Positions 6,949 to 12,579 of a DNA stretch of 12,579 nt are shown here, one piece after another; position 1 is the first letter of the stretch, and every line of letters begins with the position of its first letter. A model generated the notes under the pieces. The model was not told the origin of the DNA, searched no databases, and saw only the letters and a list, made by a program, of their open reading frames with translations. The stretch covers positions 1 to 12,579 of the forward strand of contig CACXFP010000041.1 of NCBI GenBank assembly GCA_902766985.1, given 5' to 3'. A program made the translations under genes and the position numbers. This DNA comes from an uncultured Bacteroidia bacterium (GTDB lineage: Bacteria > Bacteroidota > Bacteroidia > Bacteroidales > UBA932).

Positions 6949-6984
6949 GAAAAATTGAGGGCGGTAGGATGACCCTCCGCCCTC
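6949..6984 (-). terminator. Rho-independent terminator after the DUF4332 gene
   Basis: Read on the minus strand, GAGGGCGG (6977-6984) pairs with CCGCCCTC (6957-6964), with an inner AGG/CCT pair and a one-base bulge around a 5-base loop. AATTTTTCCC follows directly. It begins 22 bases past the DUF4332 stop codon and separates that gene from the arginase-fold gene. Confidence 0.85.
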
Positions 6985-7006
6985 TGGTTTTCCGAACCGG
7001 AACAGA

Positions 7007-7414
7007 CTAGTAGGTAACTACTCCGGGAAGGGTCTTCGCGATCTCGATCATCTTGGCAACTTCCTTCTCTACGGGCACCCTGCGGACAAGGTGTTTCGCC
7101 TCGTTGACCTCGAGAAGCTTTGCGGCGAGATTGTCGGCACGGCGGGTTGCGAGTTCCTTGACGGTGTCGACACCGGCAGCCTCGAGAAGTTCTGAGAACT
7201 GAGGGCCGATGCCGTTCACACGGAAGAGGTCGGCATGGTTGACCCACGTAAGGATGAGTTTGCCGGAAATGCCGGTGGACTCTTCAAGAGCCTTGCGGCC
7301 TGCGGGGGTCTTTCCTTTTTCAAGAAGCTGATCGACGGTAACGATGCCGGCGGCAACGAGTTTTTCTCCATAGACAGAGCCTACGCCTTCTATGTCGATA
7401 ATTTTGTAAGACAT
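7007..7414 (-). CDS. DUF4332 helix-hairpin-helix protein
   Basis: A small 135-aa cytoplasmic protein of the DUF4332 family. Two helix-hairpin-helix-like segments are visible, DIEGVGSVYGEKLVAAGI (7-24) and VNGIGPQFSELLEAAGV (66-82), resembling the non-specific DNA-binding HhH motifs of repair proteins and of the RNA polymerase alpha C-terminal domain. Between and after them come helical, lysine- and glutamate-rich stretches. No catalytic residues are seen, and the function of the family is unknown; a DNA-binding or adaptor role is inferred from the fold alone. The gene stands alone, with a near-perfect promoter 44 bases upstream and a strong terminator, so it is its own transcription unit and may be well expressed. 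The ATG at 7412-7414 has no clear Shine-Dalgarno site. Confidence 0.88.
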   Translation of the reverse strand: MSYKIIDIEGVGSVYGEKLVAAGIVTVDQLLEKGKTPAGRKALEESTGISGKLILTWVNHADLFRVNGIGPQFSELLEAAGVDTVKELATRRADNLAAKLLEVNEAKHLVRRVPVEKEVAKMIEIAKTLPGVVTY

Positions 7415-7457
7415 GGTTGAATTGATTATTTGTGGTTAATAAAAGTTTCTTTCTTCC

Positions 7458-7489
7458 CAAAGATAGGGAAAAAGTTGAAAAACGCAAAA
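7458..7489 (-). promoter_or_regulatory. Consensus Bacteroidota promoter for the DUF4332 gene
   Basis: On the minus strand TTTTG (7485-7489), a 19-base spacer, then TATCTTTG (7458-7465) match the -33 and -7 elements of the Bacteroidota housekeeping sigma factor exactly. The predicted transcription start is near 7450, giving a leader of about 36 bases before the ATG at 7414. Confidence 0.85.
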
Positions 7490-7532
7490 TAATCAGAAAA
7501 TTATCGACACTGTCCCACGATTGGCGGGAATC

Positions 7533-8225
7533 CTACCTAGAAGGGCGGAGACGCCTGTGGAGCGGACCGGGAAGCATCGAACGGAACCTGTCCATCTCTG
7601 CAGCGGGGACTATTATCTTCCTGAGCGAGGTGCAGTAGCCGAAGGCCTCCTCGCCTATGAATTCCAGACCGGCCGGAAGCGTAATCTCCGCCAGGGACCC
7701 GCAACTGAAAAAAGCCCCGGCCCCAAGGGCCTTGAGACCCTTGTTCAAGCGGACTTTCGAAAGCGAGGCGCAGTTGGAAAATGCGTCATCCCCTATTGCC
7801 ACCATGGAGGACGGACATGCGACGGACCCCAGCTCCCAGCACTCGGCAAAGGCGGATTCTCCTATATAGAGCAGTCCGGCTGGCAGCCTTATGCTCCTCA
7901 TCCATCCGCATTCCCTGAAAGACTCCTTCCCTATATGGGTAAGGCCTTCAGGAAGGAATATCTTTTCCAGATAGGACACCCTTTCATCCTCCGGGACCTC
8001 CTCCCCGATCCTGCGGTCGGACATATAGTCCTGGAAGGCGAACGCCCCGTCGCATATGACCTTAGTCCCCTGACGCACGGAAACCCTATCAGGAAAATTC
8101 TCTGCATCAAGGAGTTTGGTGCCATCACTTGAATAGCTGCATGAATATTCCCCGTCCCAGACGTCGGACATGAGGTCGGCCTTTGAAGCCCTGGTGTCGA
8201 GAGCGCAGACTTTCTTCCAGTCCAT
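7533..8225 (-). CDS. BspA-type leucine-rich repeat protein without secretion signal
   Basis: A 230-aa protein whose residues about 85-206 form five repeats of about 23 residues with the LRR_5 (BspA/TpLRR) pattern, roughly LPxGLxxIGxxAFxxCxxLxxIx: for example LPEGLTHIGKESFRECGWM, LPAGLLYIGESAFAECWEL and LPAGLEFIGEEAFGYCTSL. A degenerate repeat (VICDGAFAFQD) precedes them. The first 55 residues (MDWKKVCALDTRASKADL) are not hydrophobic and show no signal peptide or lipobox, unlike most BspA-like surface proteins, so it is probably cytoplasmic. The basic C terminus, PLHRRLRPSR, ends the protein. It begins one base after the stop of the 158-aa hypothetical gene, which suggests cotranscription and perhaps a protein pair. 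Such repeats usually bind proteins; no partner is evident. Confidence 0.85.
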   Translation of the reverse strand: MDWKKVCALDTRASKADLMSDVWDGEYSCSYSSDGTKLLDAENFPDRVSVRQGTKVICDGAFAFQDYMSDRRIGEEVPEDERVSYLEKIFLPEGLTHIGKESFRECGWMRSIRLPAGLLYIGESAFAECWELGSVACPSSMVAIGDDAFSNCASLSKVRLNKGLKALGAGAFFSCGSLAEITLPAGLEFIGEEAFGYCTSLRKIIVPAAEMDRFRSMLPGPLHRRLRPSR

Positions 8226-8226
8226 C

Positions 8227-8703
8227 TCAGAAATTCTTTACGTAGTCCAGGTCTTTCTTCAGGATGATCTTGGGATCCATGAGGGCGACTTTCTGGAAGA
8301 GCTTGAACTGGTTTATCTTTGAAAGATAGACTTTCCCCTCATGTTTGCCTTTACGCCACCATTTATAGAAACCGATGGGGTCGTTTTCAAAAGGGATACG
8401 GGCCACGATGTCGGAGGAAAAACCCGGGAAATCAATCAGGAGGTTAAGCCCCATGTACCTTTTGTAATAATCGGGATCGGCGTAACGAAGCTTGCTTTGG
8501 AGAGGGGTGACGACTTCGTATTGGTCAGCATGTAAAGTCTTCTCCCTCACTATCATACGATGGATTCTGACAGGGTCCTGATTGAGCCAGGCACCGACAC
8601 GCAAAGTGACAGGACCGTCATCCGTGTCCAGCGTCAGGTAATCGGTGGAGAGATACGTCTTCTCCGAGTCCAATGGATATTGCTCCAGGATTTCCTCTGC
8701 CAT
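8227..8703 (-). CDS. Hypothetical protein, 158 aa, cotranscribed with the LRR gene
   Basis: I do not recognise this protein. It is hydrophilic with no signal peptide or membrane segment, begins MAEEILEQYPLDSEKTYL, and has a tyrosine- and charge-rich middle (YADPDYYKRYMG) and a basic tail (KWWRKGKHEGKVY, then KIILKKDLDYVKNF). Its codon use looks like that of its neighbours. The ATG at 8701-8703 is followed by an open frame ending in TGA at 8227-8229, one base before the LRR gene. A -7 element (TAAATTTG) lies 20 bases upstream of the start codon. The tight spacing suggests that it acts with the LRR protein, but nothing in the sequence tells what it does. Confidence 0.8.
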   Translation of the reverse strand: MAEEILEQYPLDSEKTYLSTDYLTLDTDDGPVTLRVGAWLNQDPVRIHRMIVREKTLHADQYEVVTPLQSKLRYADPDYYKRYMGLNLLIDFPGFSSDIVARIPFENDPIGFYKWWRKGKHEGKVYLSKINQFKLFQKVALMDPKIILKKDLDYVKNF

Positions 8704-8722
8704 AAACCAACATCAATTCGTG

Positions 8723-8730
8723 CAAATTTA
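8723..8730 (-). promoter_or_regulatory. Probable -7 promoter element for the hypothetical/LRR gene pair
   Basis: TAAATTTG on the minus strand matches TAnnTTTG exactly, 20 bases before the ATG at 8703. No good TTG is seen 19-21 bases further upstream; the nearest is at 8758-8760, 27 bases away. The element is therefore only half supported. Confidence 0.4.
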
Positions 8731-8784
8731 AATAAAAAACTTCATTAAACCTAATTGCAATGGCATTTTTTAAGTTTTTTATTT

Positions 8785-8807
8785 AAAAAATCCCCAAGAA
8801 AAGGGGG
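8785..8807 (-). terminator. Weak terminator-like hairpin plus T tract
   Basis: On the minus strand CCCC (8803-8806), a 7-base loop and GGGG (8792-8795) are followed by ATTTTTT. The stem has only four G-C pairs, but the T tract is good. It could end a transcript from the hairpin cluster, or simply form its edge. Confidence 0.35.
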
Positions 8808-8898
8808 CGCAGCCATATTTTCGGAGCGCAGCGACCAGCCGTCTTCTGACGGCCGGCCGAAAGGCCGCAGTATCCCCCTGAAAGGGGGTGCAGGGGGG
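8791..8898. repeat. Hairpin cluster between the tRNA-Phe terminator and the hypothetical gene (possible dispersed repeat or structured RNA)
   Basis: About 110 G+C-rich bases set in AT-rich flanks hold four short hairpins in a row: CCCC/GGGG (8792-8795 with 8803-8806); GCCGTC/GACGGC with a TTCT loop (8838-8843 with 8848-8853); CGGCC/GGCCG with a GAAA loop (8854-8858 with 8863-8867); and CCCCC/GGGGG with a TGAAA loop (8874-8878 with 8884-8888). Short open frames across it, proline- and glycine-rich on both strands, do not look like genes. Similar G-run, C-run elements occur between genes in many Bacteroidales genomes, as far as I recall, so a dispersed repeat is the first guess. No second copy is in this window. 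Confidence 0.45.
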
Positions 8899-8902
8899 TT
8901 AA

Positions 8903-8938
8903 GAAAAAGTCCAGGCCGGGTGTATTCCGGCCTGGACT
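8903..8938 (-). terminator. Rho-independent terminator of tRNA-Phe
   Basis: A perfect 12-bp inverted repeat (AGTCCAGGCCGG at 8908-8919 and CCGGCCTGGACT at 8927-8938) encloses a 7-base loop and is followed on the minus strand by TTTTTCTTAA. The first stem base is the last A of the encoded CCA end, so the hairpin directly abuts the mature tRNA 3' end. Confidence 0.9.
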
Positions 8939-9013
8939 GGTGGTGCTGGCAGGAGTTGAACCGGCGACACATGGATTTTCAGTCCATTGCTCTACCACCT
9001 GAGCTACAGCACC
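8938..9013 (-). tRNA. tRNA-Phe (anticodon GAA)
   Basis: Read on the minus strand this is a complete 76-base tRNA with encoded CCA. The acceptor stem GGTGCTG (9013-9007) pairs with CAGCACC (8948-8942), with discriminator A at 8941. The D arm is AGCTCAGGTGGTAGAGC, the anticodon stem-loop is TGGACTGAAAATCCA with anticodon GAA in loop CTGAAAA, and the T loop is GTTCAAC. It has its own consensus promoter just upstream and a strong terminator downstream, and it is divergent from priA. Confidence 0.97.
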
Positions 9014-9025
9014 ATTTCGGGAGTG

Positions 9026-9056
9026 CAAATATAGATATTTTTTCTGACCCGACAAA
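9026..9056 (-). promoter_or_regulatory. Consensus promoter of tRNA-Phe
   Basis: On the minus strand TTTG (9053-9056), a 19-base spacer and TATATTTG (9026-9033) fit the Bacteroidota -33/-7 consensus exactly. Transcription would begin near 9019, only a few bases before the mature tRNA 5' end at 9013. The 84-base gap to the divergent priA start also has to hold the priA leader; the only priA-directed candidate seen is a one-mismatch -7 (TAAATTCG, 9086-9093), which seems too close to the start codon. Confidence 0.88.
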
Positions 9057-9097
9057 CTTTTCCTCGATTTTTTTCCCAAATTGACTAAATTCGCATC

Positions 9098-11257
9098 GTG
9101 GACATCGGTAAAACCTACATATTCGTAATCCTTCCCCTGCGGCTTTCGTGGGAGCCCTGCTATATCGCTCCACAAGGAACAGCCACAGGCGACCGTGTAA
9201 AGGTGGTTTTCGCCGGAAAGGAATATATCGGAGTTGTCAGCGGGACAGGGGTGGAACCGCCGGCGCAGGCGAAAAAGATATCGGAGATCCTGTCGGTTGA
9301 GAAAGACATGGACCGGATCGGAGAGAATGAAATCGCCTTCTGGAGGCAGATGGCGTCTTATTATCTATGCAGCGTCGGAGAGGTGTACAAGGCAGCATAC
9401 CCTTCGGTCAAGATGGAAGCCTCCGCGCAGGAATCGGCACGGAGGAAGATTGAAAGGCTGAAAGCCGGGCTGGCAAAGCTGGAAGGCCTTATTCCCAGGG
9501 CCAGGTCCGCCAAGGGACGCTATGAACAGGAGGCCGCCGCCCTGAGGAAAGAAATCCTGTCTTTGGAAGACGGTCCCACGCAGTCCCCTGGCCCCATCGG
9601 CAATCCGGCACGTCTCTCCCCCGCCCAGCAGAAGGCCCGCAATTTGATTCAGGAGGCTTTCGGCAAGGGTTCCACAGTCCTTCTTTCCGGAGTTACCGGT
9701 TCCGGGAAGACGGAAATCTATGTTTCTCTCGCCATAAACGCCTTGAACTCAGGAGGCAATGTCCTGTATCTGGTCCCAGAGATAGCCCTCAGCCGCCAGA
9801 TGGAAGAACGCATGGCGGGCATATTCGGTCCGTATCTGAGGGTCTTCCATTCCGGAGTGAGCCCGACGGCAAAACGGGAAGTTGCAGGATTCATCCGCAG
9901 CAGCAGGTATATCCTCCTCGGAACGAGGTCCTCCATTTTCCTCCCCCATGACAATCTCTCCCTGATTATAGTCGATGAGGAGCAGGACACATCCTACAAG
10001 CAGGACTCCCCCGCTCCGAGGTATAATGCCAGGGATGCGGCCGTGATGCTTGCCCGCCTGCACGGGGCCTCGGTCTTGCTTGGTTCAGCCACCCCGTCCT
10101 TCGAGTCACTATACAACTGCAGGAACGGGAAATACTCTCTCGTAACCCTCGGGGAAAGGTTCCACGGGGCGCCGGATTCCGATATCATGGTTATCGACAC
10201 CATCAGCGAGCGGCGGAAAAACGGAATGGTGGGTAGTTTCTCACGGAAACTGATCGACGCGATCAGGAAAAGGCTCGACAGGGGCGAACAAGTGATGATC
10301 CTGCGTTCCAGGAGGTCCTGGGCGCCTGCAGTCCAATGCTCCGAATGCGGAAAAATCATCCGTTGCCCCCATTGCAACATTCCCCTGAGCCTCCACAAGG
10401 GTTCTCCGGAAGACAGGCTTCTCTGCCATTACTGCGGCCACGCATCACCCCTTCCCGCATCATGCCCGGACTGCGGCGGGCCCCTCATCCCACTTGGAAG
10501 CGGCACCCAGAGAATTGAGGAAGAGGCTTCCGCTCTGTTCCCTGACGCAGTCGTGGCCAGGCTTGACAGCGATTCCGCCCAGGACCGCGAATATATGAAA
10601 CGGACCATCGACGGTTTCTCCGATGGAAGCATCAATATCCTTGTGGGCACCCAGATGGTTGCGAAGGGCTTCGACTTCAGCGGACTCACCCTGGTTGCGG
10701 TGCTGCAGGCCGACGTCCTCCTGGGCCAGCAGGATTTCAGGGCCGACGAAAGAGCCGTCCAGCTTCTCGGGCAGTTCCGCGGAAGATGCGGCCGAAGGGG
10801 ATCTAAAGGCCTTTTCATAATACAGACCACCCAGCCTGACCATCCGGTCTACAGATTCCTTGAAGGCGCCGGCGACGGACTCGGGACGAGGATGCTGGAA
10901 GAGAGGAGAATGTTCTCATATCCACCATACTCCAGGATAATCAATATAGTCATGAAGGACTCCAACGGCCCCCGGATCGAGAAGCTATCCCGCGAGCTCT
11001 CCGTCGCGGTAGCCGGAGCCCTCGGCACCACAGCCACCCTGATTCCGGCGCCCACCGCCTCCCACGTCATGGTAGTAGGCCCATATTCCCCGGCACCCGA
11101 CCGCCTGGCCGGACAACACATCCGGCACATACGCGTATCCCTGCTCAAGGATGCCAACCTTACCAAACGGAAAGAGGCCCTCAAGGCGGCCACGGAGTCT
11201 TTCGCCAGGGAGAAGTCCTGGGCGGGGCACATCATACTGGATGTCGACCCGGTCTAG
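9098..11257 (+). CDS. priA: Primosomal protein N' / replication restart helicase PriA (divergent motifs)
   Basis: PriA recognises stalled forks and D-loops and reloads the replicative helicase. The 719 residues match the full family length. Seen in order: the N-terminal DNA-binding domain (VILPLRLSWEPCYIAP to about 50); Walker A GVTGSGKT (198-205); PEIALS (227-232); motif II DEEQDTSYKQ (293-302); GSATPS (329-334); an eight-cysteine zinc-binding module (CSEC, CPHC, CHYC, CPDC, about 413-459); GTQMVAKGFDF (517-527); DFRADERAVQLL (546-557); and motif VI QFRGRCGR (559-566). Several motifs differ from the usual forms: DEEQ for DEEH, SRRSWAP for NRRGYAP and FRGRCGR for VAGRAGR. The reading frame and zinc module are intact. 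The start is GTG (9098-9100), with no in-frame ATG before the conserved N terminus. Confidence 0.93.
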   Translation: MDIGKTYIFVILPLRLSWEPCYIAPQGTATGDRVKVVFAGKEYIGVVSGTGVEPPAQAKKISEILSVEKDMDRIGENEIAFWRQMASYYLCSVGEVYKAAYPSVKMEASAQESARRKIERLKAGLAKLEGLIPRARSAKGRYEQEAAALRKEILSLEDGPTQSPGPIGNPARLSPAQQKARNLIQEAFGKGSTVLLSGVTGSGKTEIYVSLAINALNSGGNVLYLVPEIALSRQMEERMAGIFGPYLRVFHSGVSPTAKREVAGFIRSSRYILLGTRSSIFLPHDNLSLIIVDEEQDTSYKQDSPAPRYNARDAAVMLARLHGASVLLGSATPSFESLYNCRNGKYSLVTLGERFHGAPDSDIMVIDTISERRKNGMVGSFSRKLIDAIRKRLDRGEQVMILRSRRSWAPAVQCSECGKIIRCPHCNIPLSLHKGSPEDRLLCHYCGHASPLPASCPDCGGPLIPLGSGTQRIEEEASALFPDAVVARLDSDSAQDREYMKRTIDGFSDGSINILVGTQMVAKGFDFSGLTLVAVLQADVLLGQQDFRADERAVQLLGQFRGRCGRRGSKGLFIIQTTQPDHPVYRFLEGAGDGLGTRMLEERRMFSYPPYSRIINIVMKDSNGPRIEKLSRELSVAVAGALGTTATLIPAPTASHVMVVGPYSPAPDRLAGQHIRHIRVSLLKDANLTKRKEALKAATESFAREKSWAGHIILDVDPV

Positions 11258-11310
11258 CCGTTCCCAACGATTCTTGGCAGGATTTATGAGGGGAAATGAA
11301 TAATATTTTT

Positions 11311-11318
11311 TAACTTTG
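11311..11318 (+). promoter_or_regulatory. Probable -7 promoter element of parAB
   Basis: TAACTTTG matches TAnnTTTG exactly in the 100-base gap between priA and parA. It predicts a start near 11325 and a leader of about 33 bases. A good -33 TTG at 19-21 bases is not seen, so support is partial. Confidence 0.55.
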
Positions 11319-11347
11319 TGAGTTCAGATACATCTATTCAGAAACAC

Positions 11348-11357
11348 ACGGTACCGT
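11348..11357. promoter_or_regulatory. 10-bp perfect palindrome directly before parA
   Basis: ACGGTACCGT is perfectly self-complementary and ends at the base before the parA ATG. It may be an operator for autoregulation of parAB, or a small leader hairpin affecting initiation. At this length it could also be chance. Confidence 0.3.
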
Positions 11358-12140
11358 ATGGGAAAAGTCATAGCAATAGCGAATCAGAAGGGCGGGGTGG
11401 GCAAAACCACTACCGCAATCAACCTCGCGGCCTCGCTGGCAGTACTTGAGAAAAAGGTGCTTATCATCGATGCGGATCCGCAGGCGAACACCACTTCCGG
11501 TCTCAACTTCTCTCCCGAAGACGACCAGAAGAGAACCGTGTACGAACTGATGATCGGCAAGATAGATGTCCACGACGTCCTGATCCAGACCGAGATATCC
11601 AACCTCCACCTCATCCCCTCCCATATCAACCTGGTCGGCGCCGAAATCGAGATGCTCCCCATGGAGAACAGGGAATCGGTCCTCAAGGAAAGAATAGCTC
11701 CGGTGAGGAACGATTACGACTACATCATCATAGACTGCTCCCCTTCACTCGGCCTCATCACGGTCAACGCCCTGACCGCCGCCAATTCGGTACTTATTCC
11801 CGTACAGCCGGAATTCTTCGCCCTTGAAGGCCTGGGCAAGCTCCTGCAGACCATCAGGATCGTGCAGAAGGGAGTCAACCCCGGCCTTACCATCGAAGGA
11901 TTCCTGGTCACAATGTTCGACGGAAGGACGAAGGTCCATTCCCAGGTCCTCGCCGAACTGCGCGAGCATTTCAAGGACATGGTTTTCAATACCATAATAA
12001 CCAGGAACATACGCCTTAGCGAGGCCCCCTCGCACGGCAAGCCCATCATACTGTATGACGTGATGAGCAACGGTACCAACAACTACCTCAACCTCGCCGG
12101 CGAGGTGATGAGCCGCAACGAAACCCCCATCGACCAATGA
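11358..12140 (+). CDS. parA: Chromosome partitioning ATPase ParA (Soj)
   Basis: ParA is a deviant Walker ATPase that dimerises with ATP, binds DNA non-specifically and forms the gradient along which ParB-bound origins move. Motifs seen: deviant Walker A KGGVGKTTTAINLA (11-24) with the signature lysine K11; DADPQANTTSGL (38-49); and Walker B IIIDCSPSLGLITVNAL. The 260 residues and the lack of an N-terminal HTH domain mark the short chromosomal Soj type rather than a long plasmid ParA. The ATG at 11358-11360 is followed at once by MGKVIAIANQ, as in the family. Its TGA stop overlaps the parB ATG by ATGA, so the two genes are translationally coupled. Downstream of priA, it probably has its own promoter. 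Confidence 0.97.
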   Translation: MGKVIAIANQKGGVGKTTTAINLAASLAVLEKKVLIIDADPQANTTSGLNFSPEDDQKRTVYELMIGKIDVHDVLIQTEISNLHLIPSHINLVGAEIEMLPMENRESVLKERIAPVRNDYDYIIIDCSPSLGLITVNALTAANSVLIPVQPEFFALEGLGKLLQTIRIVQKGVNPGLTIEGFLVTMFDGRTKVHSQVLAELREHFKDMVFNTIITRNIRLSEAPSHGKPIILYDVMSNGTNNYLNLAGEVMSRNETPIDQ

Positions 12141-12579
12141 GCAAAGAGCAGAGAGGACTGGGCAGGGGCCTTGGAGCCCTTCTGGGAGAGAATGCCGACA
12201 TCAACTCCCTCCGTAAGCCCGTCGGATATGTAAACAAGGAGATAGCCGGGGCCAGGGAGCCCCAGGACACATCGGACATCATCAGGATTCCGGTGGACAT
12301 GATCGAGCCGAACCCGTTCCAGCCCCGCAAGTCCTTCGACAGCGAGGCCCTGGAAGAACTGGCTGACTCCATCAGGACCTTCGGACTCATCCAGCCCATC
12401 ACCGTCAGGAAGAAGTCCGGCAACAGATACCAGATCATCAGCGGCGAGCGACGCTACAAGGCCTGCATGAAGGCCGGGCTTGACATGATCCCCGCATACA
12501 TCAGGGATGCCAACGACCAGGGGATGCTTGAGATGGCCATCGTGGAGAACATACAGAGGGAGAACCTCGACCCAATCGA
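12137..12579 (+). CDS. parB: Chromosome partitioning protein ParB (Spo0J), 3'-truncated by window edge
   Basis: ParB loads at parS sites and slides on DNA as a CTP-dependent clamp, forming the complex moved by ParA. The 147 visible residues hold the conserved N terminus GLGRGLGALLGE (7-18), the N-terminal CTP-binding domain with PNPFQPRKSFD (58-68), LADSIRTFGLIQPITVR (75-91), the GERR box ISGERRYKAC (101-110), and ENIQRENLDPI (137-147) at the entry to the HTH domain. The last position of the GERRxR motif is lysine here (K108). Full-length proteins have about 290-300 residues, so the HTH and dimerisation domains lie past the window. The start overlaps the parA stop by four bases. Confidence 0.97.
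   Translation, partial: MSKEQRGLGRGLGALLGENADINSLRKPVGYVNKEIAGAREPQDTSDIIRIPVDMIEPNPFQPRKSFDSEALEELADSIRTFGLIQPITVRKKSGNRYQIISGERRYKACMKAGLDMIPAYIRDANDQGMLEMAIVENIQRENLDPI

Noticed and set aside
7500..7532. Hairpin downstream of the LRR gene as a terminator
   Set aside because: Only a 6-bp stem with one wobble pair (TCCCGC with GTGGGA) is seen, and no T tract follows directly.
7521..8132. Plus-strand open frame of 203 codons opposite the LRR gene
   Set aside because: The minus strand shows regular leucine-rich repeats; the plus frame is their shadow.
8755..9084. Short open frames on both strands across the hairpin cluster and tRNA-Phe
   Set aside because: They run through a tRNA, a terminator and hairpins, and have low-complexity composition. 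They are not credible genes.
1..12579. CRISPR array, insertion sequence, prophage or known defence system
   Set aside because: I found no regularly spaced repeats, transposase or integrase, or defence-gene motifs. The gene content is mainly housekeeping plus small accessory genes.

Overview
The window looks like the chromosome of a member of the Bacteroidota, probably Bacteroidales (inference, not a species call). Several promoters match the Bacteroidota consensus (a -33 TTTG and a -7 TAnnTTTG about 19 bases apart). Most genes lack strong Shine-Dalgarno sites. A double-domain lipoprotein and BspA-type leucine-rich repeats also fit. By eye the G+C is in the low-to-mid fifties percent, with sharply AT-rich promoter gaps.

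Layout. Positions 1-8703 are read almost entirely on the minus strand. From its upstream end this block holds: a small two-gene unit (an unknown 158-aa protein, then a 230-aa leucine-rich-repeat protein without a secretion signal); a 135-aa helix-hairpin-helix DUF4332 protein with its own consensus promoter and a good terminator; an arginase-fold hydrolase behind an AT-rich promoter region full of small dyads; a lipoprotein with two formylglycine-generating-enzyme-like (FGE) domains; a membrane-anchored DNA/RNA non-specific endonuclease; and the glycine cleavage operon gcvT-gcvH-gcvPA-gcvPB, whose last gene runs off the left edge. Positions 8704-9097 hold a cluster of short hairpins that looks like a dispersed repeat or a structured RNA, then a minus-strand tRNA-Phe(GAA) with a near-ideal promoter and a terminator abutting its encoded CCA end. 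From 9098 the plus strand carries priA (replication restart helicase), then parA and the start of parB (chromosome partitioning), which runs off the right edge.

How the genes work together. The gcv genes supply the T, H and split P proteins that convert glycine and tetrahydrofolate to CO2, ammonia and methylene-tetrahydrofolate; the L protein is not in the window. ParA and ParB form the chromosome segregation pair, so this may be an origin-proximal region, and a 13/16 match to the parS palindrome lies about 5 kb away. The lipoprotein, nuclease and gcv genes are so closely spaced that they may share a transcript, although their functions are not obviously related.

No clearly new multi-gene system stands out. 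The best leads are the motif departures in PriA, the hairpin cluster next to the tRNA, the FGE-like lipoprotein paired with a surface nuclease, the 21-bp tandem duplication in front of gcvT, and the parS-like site.
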